Below, piece by piece: positions 8,099-17,207 of a DNA stretch of 64,000 nt. This DNA is from an uncultured Sphingomonadaceae bacterium. Its GTDB lineage: Bacteria > Pseudomonadota > Alphaproteobacteria > Sphingomonadales > Sphingomonadaceae. The stretch covers positions 186,001 through 250,000 of the forward strand of contig CANMEE010000002.1 in assembly GCA_947496865.1 (NCBI GenBank). The letters are read 5' to 3'. Each line of letters opens with the position of its first letter. Position 1 is the stretch's first letter. A program made the position numbers and the translations under genes. The notes below the pieces were generated by a model. The model had not been told where the DNA came from. It did not search any database and saw only the letters and a list, made by a program, of their open reading frames with translations.

Positions 8099-10639
8099 AT
8101 GGTCGACAATATACCTGATAATGATGGCGCTGGAGCACCAGAAAGTCTGGCTTACAAGCTGGAACGCAATGCTGGCGGTTTTTTTAGCCGCTTGGAAAAG
8201 CTATGGCAAAGGCGATTATTTCGCCTGTTTCTGGTGTTCATCGGGCTTTGCTTATTGGCTTGGTTGCTGATCTGGGTCATTTTCGCGCGAGACCTGCCTG
8301 ACGCAAAAACTTTACAGCAATATGAACCCCCGCTGCCAACAATGGTGCGCGCTTATGATGGCGAACCGGTTCACAGCTATGCCCGGGAACGGCGTGTCCA
8401 GTTAGAATATGCGGAATATCCTGCCTTGTTGGTCCGCGCTTATCTGGCCGCAGAGGACCGGACGTTTTTTGAACATGGTGGCCTTGATTATCCCGGCATT
8501 GCAACGGCGATTGTTACCAATATTTCCAGCAGCGGCCGACCGATTGGCGCGTCGACTATAACCCAACAGGTTGCCAAAAACCTGTTGCTGACCAACGAGG
8601 TCTCTTACCGCCGGAAAGTGCGGGAGGCGCTTCTTGCTTACCGGATCGAAGAAGTGCTGACCAAGCAGGAGATTCTCGAGCTTTATCTCAATCAGATATT
8701 CCTGGGTCGAAACGCCTATGGTGTGCAGGCCGCAGCACAGGCCTATTTCGGTAAGGATGTCGATGAACTAGCACTGCATGAAATGGCCTATCTGGCGATT
8801 TTGCCGAAGGGTCCATCCAACTATCGCCCCGAAAATAACGAACAACGCGCGGTTAATCGCCGCGACTGGGCTTTAGGCCGGATGCTTGAAAATGGCTGGA
8901 TCAAGAAAGAGCAGCATGACTTAGCAGTCGCGCAGCCATTGGGGGCGATCCGCTCGCGCGGCGCGCGGTTTGAGCGTGTAGGCGGATATTATATAGAAGA
9001 AGTCCGCCGCCAATTGATCGAGCAGTTCGGCGAGAATGAAGAAGCTGGTCCTTACAGTGTATATTCCGGCGGCTTATGGGTCCGCACATCGCTTAATCCT
9101 GAACTACAAGAATATACCAAGGATGCCCTGCGCACCGGTTTGCTGCGATATAGTCGCGGTAAGGGCTGGAGCGGTCCGATCAACAAAATCGAGATTGACG
9201 ACAAATGGTCACAGCGGTTGGCTTCGACCTTTATCAATACGGACCATGCCGACTGGCGGATTGCTGTTGCGTTGAACCGTCAAGGCAATGGCGCTGAAAT
9301 CGGTTTTACCGACGGCACAACCGGCCGTCTTGGTAGTGCGCCCAGCAAGCTTGCCGCCGGTGATATTATCGCGGTTAGCCCCGCGGGTGGCAGCAGCTAC
9401 ATTTTACGCAGTGTTCCCAAAGTTTCCGGCGGTATGGTCGTTCAAAATCCGCGTAACGGACGTATCTGGGCGATGCAGGGCGGTTTTGACGACCGAATGA
9501 GCTCGTTCAACCGGGCCACTCAGGCGGAACGTCAGCCCGGTTCGACGATCAAGCCGTTTGTCTATGCGACAGCTTTGGATCAGGGCATGACGCCCGCAAC
9601 GATTATTGTCGATAGTCCGTTTTGCGTTTACCAGTCTGCTGCATTGGGCCGGAAATGTTTCCGAAACTTTGGCGGATCTCGTGGAGCAGGGGAACAGACT
9701 TTGCGCTGGGGCGTCGAACAATCTCGTAACTTAATGACCGTCCGTGCCGCCAATGATGCTGGCATGGATAATGTCGTCGAAACCATCAAGACCATGGGCA
9801 TCGGTGACTATAAACCCTATCTCGCCTTCGCGTTGGGCGCTGGAGACACTACGGTTGCAAAGCTCACCAACGCCTATTCAATGCTTGTCAATCACGGTCG
9901 CGAGTTAAAACCCACCGTCATTGATTTTGTTCAAGACCGTAAAGGCAAAGTTATTTTCCGGGCCGACAAGCGTATTTGTGAAGATTGCAATCAGGATGAT
10001 TGGAATGGCGAACCAATGCCGCGGCCCCGGCCAGCCGGCAAACAATTGATGGATCCTATGACGGCTTATCAAATGGTCAATATTCTTGAAGGGGTTATTA
10101 CCCGCGGGACCGCGCAAAATTTGAAAAGCCTGAACCGTCCGCTCTTTGGTAAAACGGGAACGGCCAGCGGTCCAACCAACGTTTGGTTCGTAGGCGGATC
10201 ACCAGATATGGTTGCCGGGGTCTATATGGGATTCGATCAGCCGGCCAATATGGGTGGCTATGCGCAGGGTGGTACATTGGCAGCGCCAATTTTCAAAGAA
10301 TTTGCGCAGAAAGCTATGGCCGGCATGCCGAAGACGCCCTTTGTTGCGCCGCGCGGTATCCGCATGGTTCGGGTGGACCGCAAAAGCGGAAAACGTGTCT
10401 TTGGTGGCTGGCCATCGGATGATCCACGATCTGCCGTAATATGGGATGTATTCAAGCCAGAAACTGAACCACGGCGTTCTATCCGCAAGGAAGAATTACT
10501 CGCCCGCCTCGAGGCCCAAAAAGCGCAAATTAGGGCTGCAAAAATCGCGGCCCGTAATCGGGATGCAAATAACGCACGCAGCAACCGGCCAGCCCAAAAT
10601 GATAATGACTTCCTTCAAGACGAAGGCGGCATTTACTAG
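8099..10639 (+). CDS. mrcA: Penicillin-binding protein 1A, bifunctional transglycosylase/transpeptidase
   Basis: 846 residues. A short cytoplasmic tail and one transmembrane segment (about 40-62) precede a GT51 glycosyltransferase domain with catalytic E119 in AEDRTFFEHGG. Next comes an OB-like linker region, then the transpeptidase domain with S482 in QPGSTIKPF, an SRN-type motif (EQSRNLMTVR) and K685 in FGKTGTASG. A basic, asparagine-rich tail closes the protein. Class A PBPs polymerise lipid II and cross-link peptidoglycan at the outer face of the inner membrane. Placement after the amidase gene fits a cell-wall unit, although the 142-bp gap leaves room for a separate promoter. The symbol follows E. 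coli usage. Confidence 0.95.
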   Translation: MVDNIPDNDGAGAPESLAYKLERNAGGFFSRLEKLWQRRLFRLFLVFIGLCLLAWLLIWVIFARDLPDAKTLQQYEPPLPTMVRAYDGEPVHSYARERRVQLEYAEYPALLVRAYLAAEDRTFFEHGGLDYPGIATAIVTNISSSGRPIGASTITQQVAKNLLLTNEVSYRRKVREALLAYRIEEVLTKQEILELYLNQIFLGRNAYGVQAAAQAYFGKDVDELALHEMAYLAILPKGPSNYRPENNEQRAVNRRDWALGRMLENGWIKKEQHDLAVAQPLGAIRSRGARFERVGGYYIEEVRRQLIEQFGENEEAGPYSVYSGGLWVRTSLNPELQEYTKDALRTGLLRYSRGKGWSGPINKIEIDDKWSQRLASTFINTDHADWRIAVALNRQGNGAEIGFTDGTTGRLGSAPSKLAAGDIIAVSPAGGSSYILRSVPKVSGGMVVQNPRNGRIWAMQGGFDDRMSSFNRATQAERQPGSTIKPFVYATALDQGMTPATIIVDSPFCVYQSAALGRKCFRNFGGSRGAGEQTLRWGVEQSRNLMTVRAANDAGMDNVVETIKTMGIGDYKPYLAFALGAGDTTVAKLTNAYSMLVNHGRELKPTVIDFVQDRKGKVIFRADKRICEDCNQDDWNGEPMPRPRPAGKQLMDPMTAYQMVNILEGVITRGTAQNLKSLNRPLFGKTGTASGPTNVWFVGGSPDMVAGVYMGFDQPANMGGYAQGGTLAAPIFKEFAQKAMAGMPKTPFVAPRGIRMVRVDRKSGKRVFGGWPSDDPRSAVIWDVFKPETEPRRSIRKEELLARLEAQKAQIRAAKIAARNRDANNARSNRPAQNDNDFLQDEGGIY

Positions 10640-10827
10640 CCGCAATAACTGCTCCTATCTACAGATGATGTGATGCAATACGGTCACTATAGAGGGCTGG
10701 CGGACGCAAAAAGCTCCAAACTCGGGCGTTTTTTGCGACAGATTGAGTTATCTTCTTATTGAAATAGTCAGGCGCATGACCATCTCGTCCGAGCGGGGCA
10801 ACACCGAACAGGGGTTTGGAGTTGATT

Positions 10828-11613
10828 ATGCGTAGTTCATTAAAACTAGTTGCAATCCTGGCGGCCGGAACGTCTCTGGCTTTTGGCGGTGCCGCTCATG
10901 CCGGAGAGCCTTATGTAGGAGCATCGGCAGGGCTTAACTTGCCGAGTAATTCTAAAAATCGCGGCGAGTTTGATACTGATGTTGCGGCGACGGCCGATTT
11001 CGACGCCATAGCATCCGGTACGGATCTCGATTGGACAACCGAGCTGAACAACGGCCTCGATCTCAATTTGCTGGCTGGTTATCGCCTCGACAACGGCTTG
11101 CGGTTCGAGCTGCAAGGCTTTTATAATAAAGCCAACGTTGATCTGCACAGGGACTTGGCGGTGGGTGGAACGGTGATTGACGCCGTTGATTCCGCTGTTT
11201 TGACACGTGGCGCAGCGGATGCAGCCAATCCAACGGTTGGAGCGGTTTTGAGCACCGATGACGGACAGATTAAAAACTATGGCCTGTTCGCCAATGCGCT
11301 CTATGATTTCAAGGTTAGCGAGACTTTGGTGCCCTATGTCGGAGCGGGTGTTGGCTTTACCCGGCAGGATGTGGAATATGCGCCCTCTGGGATTGATGTT
11401 GTCGATGATAAAAAGACGCGCTTTGCCTATCAGGCCATGGCTGGTGTGACGTATAAGCTAAGCCCGTCATTTGAGGTTTTTGGCCAATATACTTACCGGA
11501 ATACAGATCGCGGGGATTATGATGTTAACCTGTTGCCTGCGACTTTGGGCGTGAACAGTGAGCAATCCCTTTTCAATGTAGGTTTTCGTATTCCGCTTGG
11601 CGGAGGGGGCTAA
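10828..11613 (+). CDS. Outer-membrane beta-barrel protein (OmpA/OmpX-like porin family)
   Basis: 261 residues from ATG 10828, which has GGAG 6 nt upstream; a TTG at 10816 is less likely. A clear signal peptide ends AAHA-GE. The mature part consists of alternating amphipathic beta strands with aromatic girdles (YVGASAGLNL, LLAGYRLDNGLRFELQGFY, LVPYVGAGVGFTRQD, FEVFGQYTYRNTD) and finishes with a terminal beta signal (LFNVGFRIPLGG). This suits an 8-stranded barrel without an OmpA-type peptidoglycan domain. A strong terminator follows at 11648-11690, so the gene is probably monocistronic. Substrate or role cannot be read from the sequence. Confidence 0.85.
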   Translation: MRSSLKLVAILAAGTSLAFGGAAHAGEPYVGASAGLNLPSNSKNRGEFDTDVAATADFDAIASGTDLDWTTELNNGLDLNLLAGYRLDNGLRFELQGFYNKANVDLHRDLAVGGTVIDAVDSAVLTRGAADAANPTVGAVLSTDDGQIKNYGLFANALYDFKVSETLVPYVGAGVGFTRQDVEYAPSGIDVVDDKKTRFAYQAMAGVTYKLSPSFEVFGQYTYRNTDRGDYDVNLLPATLGVNSEQSLFNVGFRIPLGGGG

Positions 11614-11647
11614 GTTTCCGCTGAAGGAAGCTCTTTAGACTGAACAG

Positions 11648-11690
11648 ATGCACGCTGCTCCATATCGATAGAGGAGTAGCGTGCATTTTT
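11648..11690 (+). terminator. Strong intrinsic terminator after the outer-membrane protein gene
   Basis: A 14-bp stem (11648-11661 with 11673-11686, one G-T wobble) with an 11-nt loop, directly followed by TTTTT at 11686-11690. It lies between the barrel gene and lepA and should isolate them. Confidence 0.9.
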
Positions 11691-11739
11691 GCGCGTTTCC
11701 CTGCTGACAGGGGGCATTAGCCCTGCTATCGGCGCGGAC

Positions 11740-13545
11740 ATGACTGAACGCTCCCACATTCGTAACTTCTCGATCATCGCGCATATTGATCATGGTAAAT
11801 CGACGCTGGCGGACCGCTTGATCCAGTATACCGGTGGTCTGACCGCACGCGAGATGAGCGAGCAGGTGCTCGACAATATGGATATTGAGCGTGAACGCGG
11901 CATCACCATCAAGGCGCAAACGGTGCGGTTGCACTATACCGCCAAGAACGGCGAAGCTTATGAGCTCAGTCTGATGGATACGCCAGGCCATGTCGATTTC
12001 GCTTATGAAGTGTCCCGCAGTCTGGCCGCCTGCGAAGGCGCTTTGCTGGTCGTTGACGCAGCGCAGGGAGTTGAAGCGCAGACACTCGCGAACGTCTATC
12101 AGTCAATTGAGCATGATCATGAGATTATTCCGGTTCTGAACAAGGTCGATCTGCCCGCAGCCGAACCAGAACGGGTGCGCCATGAGATAGAAGAGATTAT
12201 TGGTCTTGATGCTTCGGAAGCCGTGCTCGCTTCCGCCAAATCCGGTATCGGCATCGAGGATATTTTAGAGCAGATTGTTGACAAGATACCGCCTCCTGGC
12301 GGAGATCGTGATGCGCCGCTCAAAGCCATGTTGGTCGATAGCTGGTATGATCCTTATCTGGGCGTTGTCATTCTTATCCGCGTTATTGATGGCGTATTGA
12401 CCAAAGGTCAGCGGATTAAGTTCATGGCACAGGGGACCGAGCATCTGGTGGACCGCGTTGGTTGCATGACACCGAAAATTGAGCAGCTGCCTGAATTGGC
12501 TGCTGGAGAAATTGGCTTTATCACCGCGCAGATCAAAGAAGTATCGCAAACCGCAGTCGGGGATACGATTACAACCGTCAAGGGTGGTGCGACAGAAGCA
12601 TTGCCCGGTTTCAAAGAAGTGCAATCCGTGGTTTTCTGTGGGCTCTTCCCGGTCGATGCCGCTGATTTTGAGAAGTTACGCGAAAGTATCAGCAAGCTTC
12701 GGCTTAATGACGCCAGCTTCTCCTTCGAAATGGAAACCAGCGCAGCCTTGGGGCAGGGGTTTCGATGCGGTTTCCTAGGGCTTTTGCATCTTGAGATTAT
12801 TCAGGAGCGGTTGACCCGCGAATATGATCTTGATCTGATCACCACCGCGCCATCGGTGATTTACCGAATGGTGATGAATGATGGGTCGGAGCAATTTCTG
12901 CACAATCCGGCCGATATGCCTGATGTCGTCAAAATTGCCGATATCGAGGAGCCTTGGATTGAGGCGACTATCTACTGCCCCGATGAGTATCTCGGCGGTA
13001 TCCTCAAACTGTGTCAGGACCGGCGCGGGATTCAGAAAAACCTGACCTATGTCGGGGACCGTGCGCAGGTGGTTTATGAATTGCCACTCAACGAGGTTGT
13101 GTTTGATTTTTACGACCGGTTGAAAAGTATCTCGCGCGGCTATGCGAGTTTTGATTATCATCAAGTCGGTCTGCGCTCTGGTAATTTGGTCAAGATGAAC
13201 ATCATGGTCAACGGTGATCCGGTGGATGCGCTGAGCATGATTGTTCACCGCGATGCGGCAGAATCGCGCGGCCGGCATATGTGTGAACGTCTGAAGGACT
13301 TGATCCCGCGTCATTTGTTCAAGATTCCTGTGCAGGCAGCCATTGGCGGCAAAGTCATCGCGCGCGAGACGATCGCGGCGATGCGCAAAGATGTGACCGC
13401 CAAATGCTATGGTGGTGATATAAGCCGTAAGAAGAAACTGCTCGACAAGCAGAAAAAGGGTAAGGCCAAGATGCGCGAATATGGCAATGTTAGCATTCCG
13501 CAAGAGGCCTTTATCGCGGCGCTGAAAATGGGTGACGAAAACTAA
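11740..13545 (+). CDS. lepA: Elongation factor 4 (LepA), ribosome back-translocase GTPase
   Basis: 601 residues from ATG 11740, which gives the family N-terminus [20 protein letters not shown]; the open frame extends upstream to 11689 but those residues do not fit the family. G1 is AHIDHGKST, switch 1 carries RERGITI, G3 is DTPGHVDF and G4 is NKVD. Domains II, III and V follow, then the LepA-specific C-terminal domain ending in basic [21 protein letters not shown]4 acts on stalled or mistranslocated ribosomes and affects initiation. It converges with the methyltransferase gene 21 bp downstream. Confidence 0.97.
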   Translation: MTERSHIRNFSIIAHIDHGKSTLADRLIQYTGGLTAREMSEQVLDNMDIERERGITIKAQTVRLHYTAKNGEAYELSLMDTPGHVDFAYEVSRSLAACEGALLVVDAAQGVEAQTLANVYQSIEHDHEIIPVLNKVDLPAAEPERVRHEIEEIIGLDASEAVLASAKSGIGIEDILEQIVDKIPPPGGDRDAPLKAMLVDSWYDPYLGVVILIRVIDGVLTKGQRIKFMAQGTEHLVDRVGCMTPKIEQLPELAAGEIGFITAQIKEVSQTAVGDTITTVKGGATEALPGFKEVQSVVFCGLFPVDAADFEKLRESISKLRLNDASFSFEMETSAALGQGFRCGFLGLLHLEIIQERLTREYDLDLITTAPSVIYRMVMNDGSEQFLHNPADMPDVVKIADIEEPWIEATIYCPDEYLGGILKLCQDRRGIQKNLTYVGDRAQVVYELPLNEVVFDFYDRLKSISRGYASFDYHQVGLRSGNLVKMNIMVNGDPVDALSMIVHRDAAESRGRHMCERLKDLIPRHLFKIPVQAAIGGKVIARETIAAMRKDVTAKCYGGDISRKKKLLDKQKKGKAKMREYGNVSIPQEAFIAALKMGDEN

Positions 13546-13566
13546 GAGAGTTGTTGATAGGTCAAT

Positions 13567-14343
13567 CTATTGTTTCAACTCACACGGTTTAATTTTACCC
13601 GGTAGTGGCGCTTTGCCGACGGGGCGAAAGCGTGCGAAATAGCCGCCGAGCTCCGGTCTCTCCATGTAACCGATCAACTGGTAGCCCACTGCCTCAAACT
13701 CGCAGAAAAGCTGTTTGGGTGGAATGCCATGCTGCACAAAAGGCCGGTCAACATCCACGACAATCACTTCGCCTCCATTATAGTCGCCACCGTCACGATC
13801 TGCTTTAATCGAGGGGCGCAAACGTGACAGAAAGGCATAGGGTTCTCGCACTTCATGATACATATGAACCAGAAAGATGCGGTCAAAACTATCTTCGGGC
13901 AACCGGGGGTCATCCGGTGCGCCTAGCTTGATTGAAACATTATCAAGCGCATCGCGCGCCACTCGATCGGCCAACCGCTTTATTGCGTCTTCGTCAATAT
14001 CTTGCGCCAACACACGTCCGTCAGCGCCCACCTTGTCTGCTAGGCGCACGGTATAATAGCCTTCACCAGCACCAATGTCGGCAACCGTCATCCCAGGTTC
14101 GAGTCCCGCCGCCTTCATAATTTCTTCCGCCTCACCGCGCTTGTCACGTGCGGTTTCGGTAGACCATTGGTTGCCAGCCAGATCAGAAACCGGTCGCGAA
14201 GCCGGCGGATAGGCCCGGGCCGTCTCTGGTCGATTCGCATCAGCATCCGGTAACCGCTTGCACCCGGACAGCGGCGCGGTGGCGGCTAGAGTGACAAGCG
14301 CCACGATGGGCAGAGCGAAACGATGCAACTGGAACATTTTCAT
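13567..14343 (-). CDS. SAM-dependent class I methyltransferase with lipoprotein signal
   Basis: 258 residues. The N-terminus has a hydrophobic signal ending in a lipobox-like LSGC (about residues 25-28), so the enzyme is predicted to be lipid-anchored in the envelope. The core has the class I methyltransferase motif I VADIGAGEGYYTVRLADK and a downstream acidic loop (LAQDIDEDA), with post-motif II IFLVHMYHEV. Substrate unknown. An extracytoplasmic SAM methyltransferase is odd because SAM is cytosolic; the protein may have lost SAM chemistry or use the fold for binding. The gene stands alone, convergent with lepA. The methyltransferase fold is clear; location is inferred from the signal. Confidence 0.8.
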   Translation of the reverse strand: MKMFQLHRFALPIVALVTLAATAPLSGCKRLPDADANRPETARAYPPASRPVSDLAGNQWSTETARDKRGEAEEIMKAAGLEPGMTVADIGAGEGYYTVRLADKVGADGRVLAQDIDEDAIKRLADRVARDALDNVSIKLGAPDDPRLPEDSFDRIFLVHMYHEVREPYAFLSRLRPSIKADRDGGDYNGGEVIVVDVDRPFVQHGIPPKQLFCEFEAVGYQLIGYMERPELGGYFARFRPVGKAPLPGKIKPCELKQ

Positions 14344-14439
14344 ATCGAGATAATTAGGCTAGGCGGATGGCCGGGGCAATGGTGTTAATGCAGCGCATGT
14401 AAGTGAATGTCCACGAAGGGCCCAAAAGCCGGTAAGTGT

Positions 14440-14474
14440 GAATCCAATGACATAAGAAATCTAACATTGGATTC
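14440..14474. terminator. Perfect hairpin downstream of the TVP38-like gene
   Basis: A 10-bp perfect inverted repeat, GAATCCAATG at 14440-14449 and CATTGGATTC at 14465-14474, with a 15-nt loop. It lies 39 bp beyond the stop of the leftward membrane-protein gene. There is no clear T-run, so it is a possible factor-dependent or stabilising 3' hairpin. Confidence 0.45.
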
Positions 14475-14512
14475 TGCGCATGGCGGTCCTTCGATATTCA
14501 GTTTGCTCTGGA

Positions 14513-15172
14513 TCAGGCGCTCTGCCGGTTTTTCTGCCTGTGCTGATAGATGTACCAGCCGATCCACAAGGCAGCATATAGACCGAGCCCTGCAAATATT
14601 GCTGGCTTAGGATCACTTGGGCTGCTGATCGAGCCGGCATAGGCGGCGATTGCGACATAGGGTAGAGTGCCCAATGTAAAGAAGATAATATAACGCATTA
14701 ACGGCATATGGGTGACCCCAGCCATACACGCGGTGACTTCCGGGGCCATCGGTATTGCGCGCGCGAGCATGATCATAGCCGGGCCGTTATGGGCAAAGCT
14801 GGCGGTCATTTCAGCGCGCTCTGTTTCATTTTTGATCAGAAGACTAATAGCCCTGTCGCCATATTTACGGCTGATTGCATATCCGGTGAGCATCGCCAAT
14901 GTCAGTCCGACAAGAGCGGCCGCTGCGCCCAAAGGAAAGCCTAAGAAAAAGCCAGCGAGCAATATAGTCGCAAGGGTTGGAACAGATAGGATAATATCTA
15001 GCAAAAGGAGAATGACGACAGCTGCAAAAATATATGTTGGATCAATTCGCTGTGCCGTTTCCAATAGGATACGAACCTTGTCCACGGTCAGGAAACCGAA
15101 AACCTGGCCAAGCAGGAATATCGCGATAAATATAATGGTCAGCGCAGCCATGATTTTCAGAAGAGGTTTCAT
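14513..15172 (-). CDS. TVP38/TMEM64 (DedA-superfamily) membrane protein
   Basis: 219 residues with about five to six hydrophobic segments. The family core is visible: a LLDIILSVPTLATILLAGFFLGFPLGAAAALVG-type region with a glycine-rich re-entrant loop, then ARAIPMAPEVTACMAGVTHMPLMRYI, matching the conserved R/P-containing signature of VTT-domain proteins, then TLGTLPYVAIAAYAGS. Members are inner-membrane proteins, some proposed as lipid scramblases or transporters. It starts 53 bp after the flavin oxidoreductase gene on the same strand and could share its transcript. Confidence 0.85.
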   Translation of the reverse strand: MKPLLKIMAALTIIFIAIFLLGQVFGFLTVDKVRILLETAQRIDPTYIFAAVVILLLLDIILSVPTLATILLAGFFLGFPLGAAAALVGLTLAMLTGYAISRKYGDRAISLLIKNETERAEMTASFAHNGPAMIMLARAIPMAPEVTACMAGVTHMPLMRYIIFFTLGTLPYVAIAAYAGSISSPSDPKPAIFAGLGLYAALWIGWYIYQHRQKNRQSA

Positions 15173-15225
15173 CGTTAGGCTCTGCCTACCCGCTAACTGC
15201 TATTCAAACACTATATGCTGCTGCC

Positions 15226-16512
15226 TTAGCTGCGCGCAGCCATGATTTGTTTATTTCGTGCCTCGACGGCCCGGAACCCTTTGAAGACACTGAGACTTGA
15301 ATCGGTTTTTCCGCTTTTGCCAAGATTGTGGAGCTGTTCGTAAAACCAGTAGATTGTCGCGAAACCATCTATCGCTTTGACCATCTGGAAACGTCTCAGG
15401 AAACCCAACCACTCGGGGATAAGCTGCAACGTATTTTCGTAACGGGGCAGTTCGTTCAGTCCAGCGAGTAGTTGCTTGGGCGCATCGGTCATGACGCACA
15501 TCGGACGACCCAGTCCAATCAAATCAGCGGCACCGCCGGAAAGCGCCTGTTCCATCGCCGCGCGAGTTCGAAAGCCACCGGTGACCATTAGCGGGACTTT
15601 TACCGACGCCTGCATCGCTTTGGCAAAATCTACAAAATAAGCTTCGCGCGCTTGTGTTGAGGGTGCGACATTTTGTTCCTCTTTTGCCTCAAGTCCATCG
15701 GCTCCCATCAGGGCAGGTTGTTCATAAGTGCCGCCGGATATTTCGATCAGGTCCACACTGGCGGCTTCCAGCCATTGGACGACTTGCAGACTGTCTTCGA
15801 ACGCAAACCCACCTTTCTGGAAATCCGCGCTGTTGAGTTTTACTGAAATCGGGAATTCAGGACCGACTGCTGCCCGGACCTTGGCTACTGTCGATAATAG
15901 AAAACGGGCCCGATTTTCCAGACTGCCGCCATAGCTATCAGTGCGCTGGTTAGCGCGGGGGCTGAGGAAGCTACTCAGCAAATAGCCGTGAGCGCTGTGA
16001 ATTTGCGCGCCGGTAAACCCAGCGTCCTGACAAGTCTTAGCCGCAAGCGCAAAACGATCAACAAGCTCTTCTATCTCTTGCACCGTGAGCGCAACCGGTT
16101 CGCCAAACTGACCGCCCGGCAAACCCAGCTTCACGGCTGAGGGCCCTTTGGGGTGCTTGTTCACGTTGCTCTGCGTTTGTCGCCCGGCATGGCTGATCTG
16201 TGCCCAGAAATGATTGCCATTGCGCTTGGCTACAGCTGTCCAGCTTTTGAGCGCAGCCATCATCGACTCATCGGCTGGTTTGTCTATCACGACATTGCCA
16301 GGACGTTCCAGATGATCTCGATCAATCTGAATATTTCCACTCAGCAGCATACCTGCTCCACCATCAGACCAAATGCCGTACAATCGTTCCAGTTCGGGTG
16401 TGGGTACACCATCGGGGGTGGCCATGCCTTCTGTCATCGCGCCTTTGCCAATGCGATTGGGCAAAACTGCGCCACAGGGCAGGGAGAGCGGGTCGGCGAG
16501 AGTGATAGTCAT
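15226..16512 (-). CDS. NADH:flavin oxidoreductase, old yellow enzyme family
   Basis: 428 residues forming one FMN-binding TIM barrel. Motifs of the family are present: QISHAGRQ (FMN and substrate-site histidine), IHSAHGYLLSSFLSPRANQR and DSYGGSLENRARF, followed by SVKLNSADF and a C-terminal GLGRPMCVMTDAP phosphate-binding loop. The length fits the single-domain class rather than the 2,4-dienoyl-CoA reductase class with an added flavodoxin/FAD part. Likely an NAD(P)H-dependent ene-reductase; substrate not deducible. Some 230 bp separate it from the divergent small membrane protein gene. Confidence 0.88.
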   Translation of the reverse strand: MTITLADPLSLPCGAVLPNRIGKGAMTEGMATPDGVPTPELERLYGIWSDGGAGMLLSGNIQIDRDHLERPGNVVIDKPADESMMAALKSWTAVAKRNGNHFWAQISHAGRQTQSNVNKHPKGPSAVKLGLPGGQFGEPVALTVQEIEELVDRFALAAKTCQDAGFTGAQIHSAHGYLLSSFLSPRANQRTDSYGGSLENRARFLLSTVAKVRAAVGPEFPISVKLNSADFQKGGFAFEDSLQVVQWLEAASVDLIEISGGTYEQPALMGADGLEAKEEQNVAPSTQAREAYFVDFAKAMQASVKVPLMVTGGFRTRAAMEQALSGGAADLIGLGRPMCVMTDAPKQLLAGLNELPRYENTLQLIPEWLGFLRRFQMVKAIDGFATIYWFYEQLHNLGKSGKTDSSLSVFKGFRAVEARNKQIMAARS

Positions 16513-16743
16513 AAATTTGCCCCGATAATAATATTAGTAAAAGCGACGGTAATTGCATTGCGAATGAAAACTGATTCTGTCGGACGACGCAATTTATAGC
16601 AAGCCCTATGTCGTGTTAATGATATTTTAAGCCTGAAATCCGCCGATTTGGCTTTTGAGCAAAAGCGGCTATAGTAGTGACAGCGTTAGCACGAGGGGTA
16701 ACAGTTCGGCAGCGCGGAGAGAGTCTGTTGAAGGGGAATAAAT

Positions 16744-17139
16744 ATGGTTGCAGCAGCATCCCGTAAATCAGTCACGAAACATCATTCCGGTGATGATATT
16801 CGGTCCACACAATCGGTCCGTTGGGACAAGAAAATGAGCAACAATTGTGCGACCGCTTTGCTGGTTTATACAATGATGCAAATCTTTTTCGTACTGAGTT
16901 TTATTGAAACCAAAGGCATGTCGATTGCACCGTATTTTGGTTTGGTTCTTCTGGTTGCGATTATCATCCCATTTTGTCGGAAATATGAGAAGCGCTGGGA
17001 AAACATGCCCTCGGTTGGCCTAAGCCAACAGAGTATGGCTGCACGGTTCCGCAAAGATCAGGTCGTTCTTTGGGCACTGGCGCTGGGATTGCCATTTGTC
17101 TTTGTCGCGTTGATCAAGGGGATTGGCGCCGTCATCTAA
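16744..17139 (+). CDS. Small hypothetical membrane protein
   Basis: 131 residues, not recognised. A polar 30-residue N-terminus is followed by two hydrophobic segments (about 34-54 and 57-77), a charged loop with KYEKRWENMP, and a third hydrophobic segment (about 108-130). The start at 16744 has a strong ribosome site, AAGGGGA about 7 nt upstream, which supports it over the internal ATG at 16834. The protein is probably an inner-membrane protein with three transmembrane helices. It precedes the pmbA-like gene by 68 bp on the same strand. No function is proposed. Confidence 0.65.
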   Translation: MVAAASRKSVTKHHSGDDIRSTQSVRWDKKMSNNCATALLVYTMMQIFFVLSFIETKGMSIAPYFGLVLLVAIIIPFCRKYEKRWENMPSVGLSQQSMAARFRKDQVVLWALALGLPFVFVALIKGIGAVI

Positions 17140-17207
17140 AATATACCTGACTGGTTTAGACCGATAGCAGCGTTGACCTAGCCTCCTGCGATACCTATGT
17201 CCTGCCC

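Noticed and set aside
10705-10737. Hairpin after the PBP1A gene as a terminator
   Set aside because: CGCAAAAA and TTTTTGCG pair, but the stem is mostly A-T with a 17-nt loop; too weak to claim.
12775-13503. 242-residue frame antisense to lepA, and similar long antisense frames over infB and argG
   Set aside because: They lie entirely within well-identified genes and show no family motifs or start signals.
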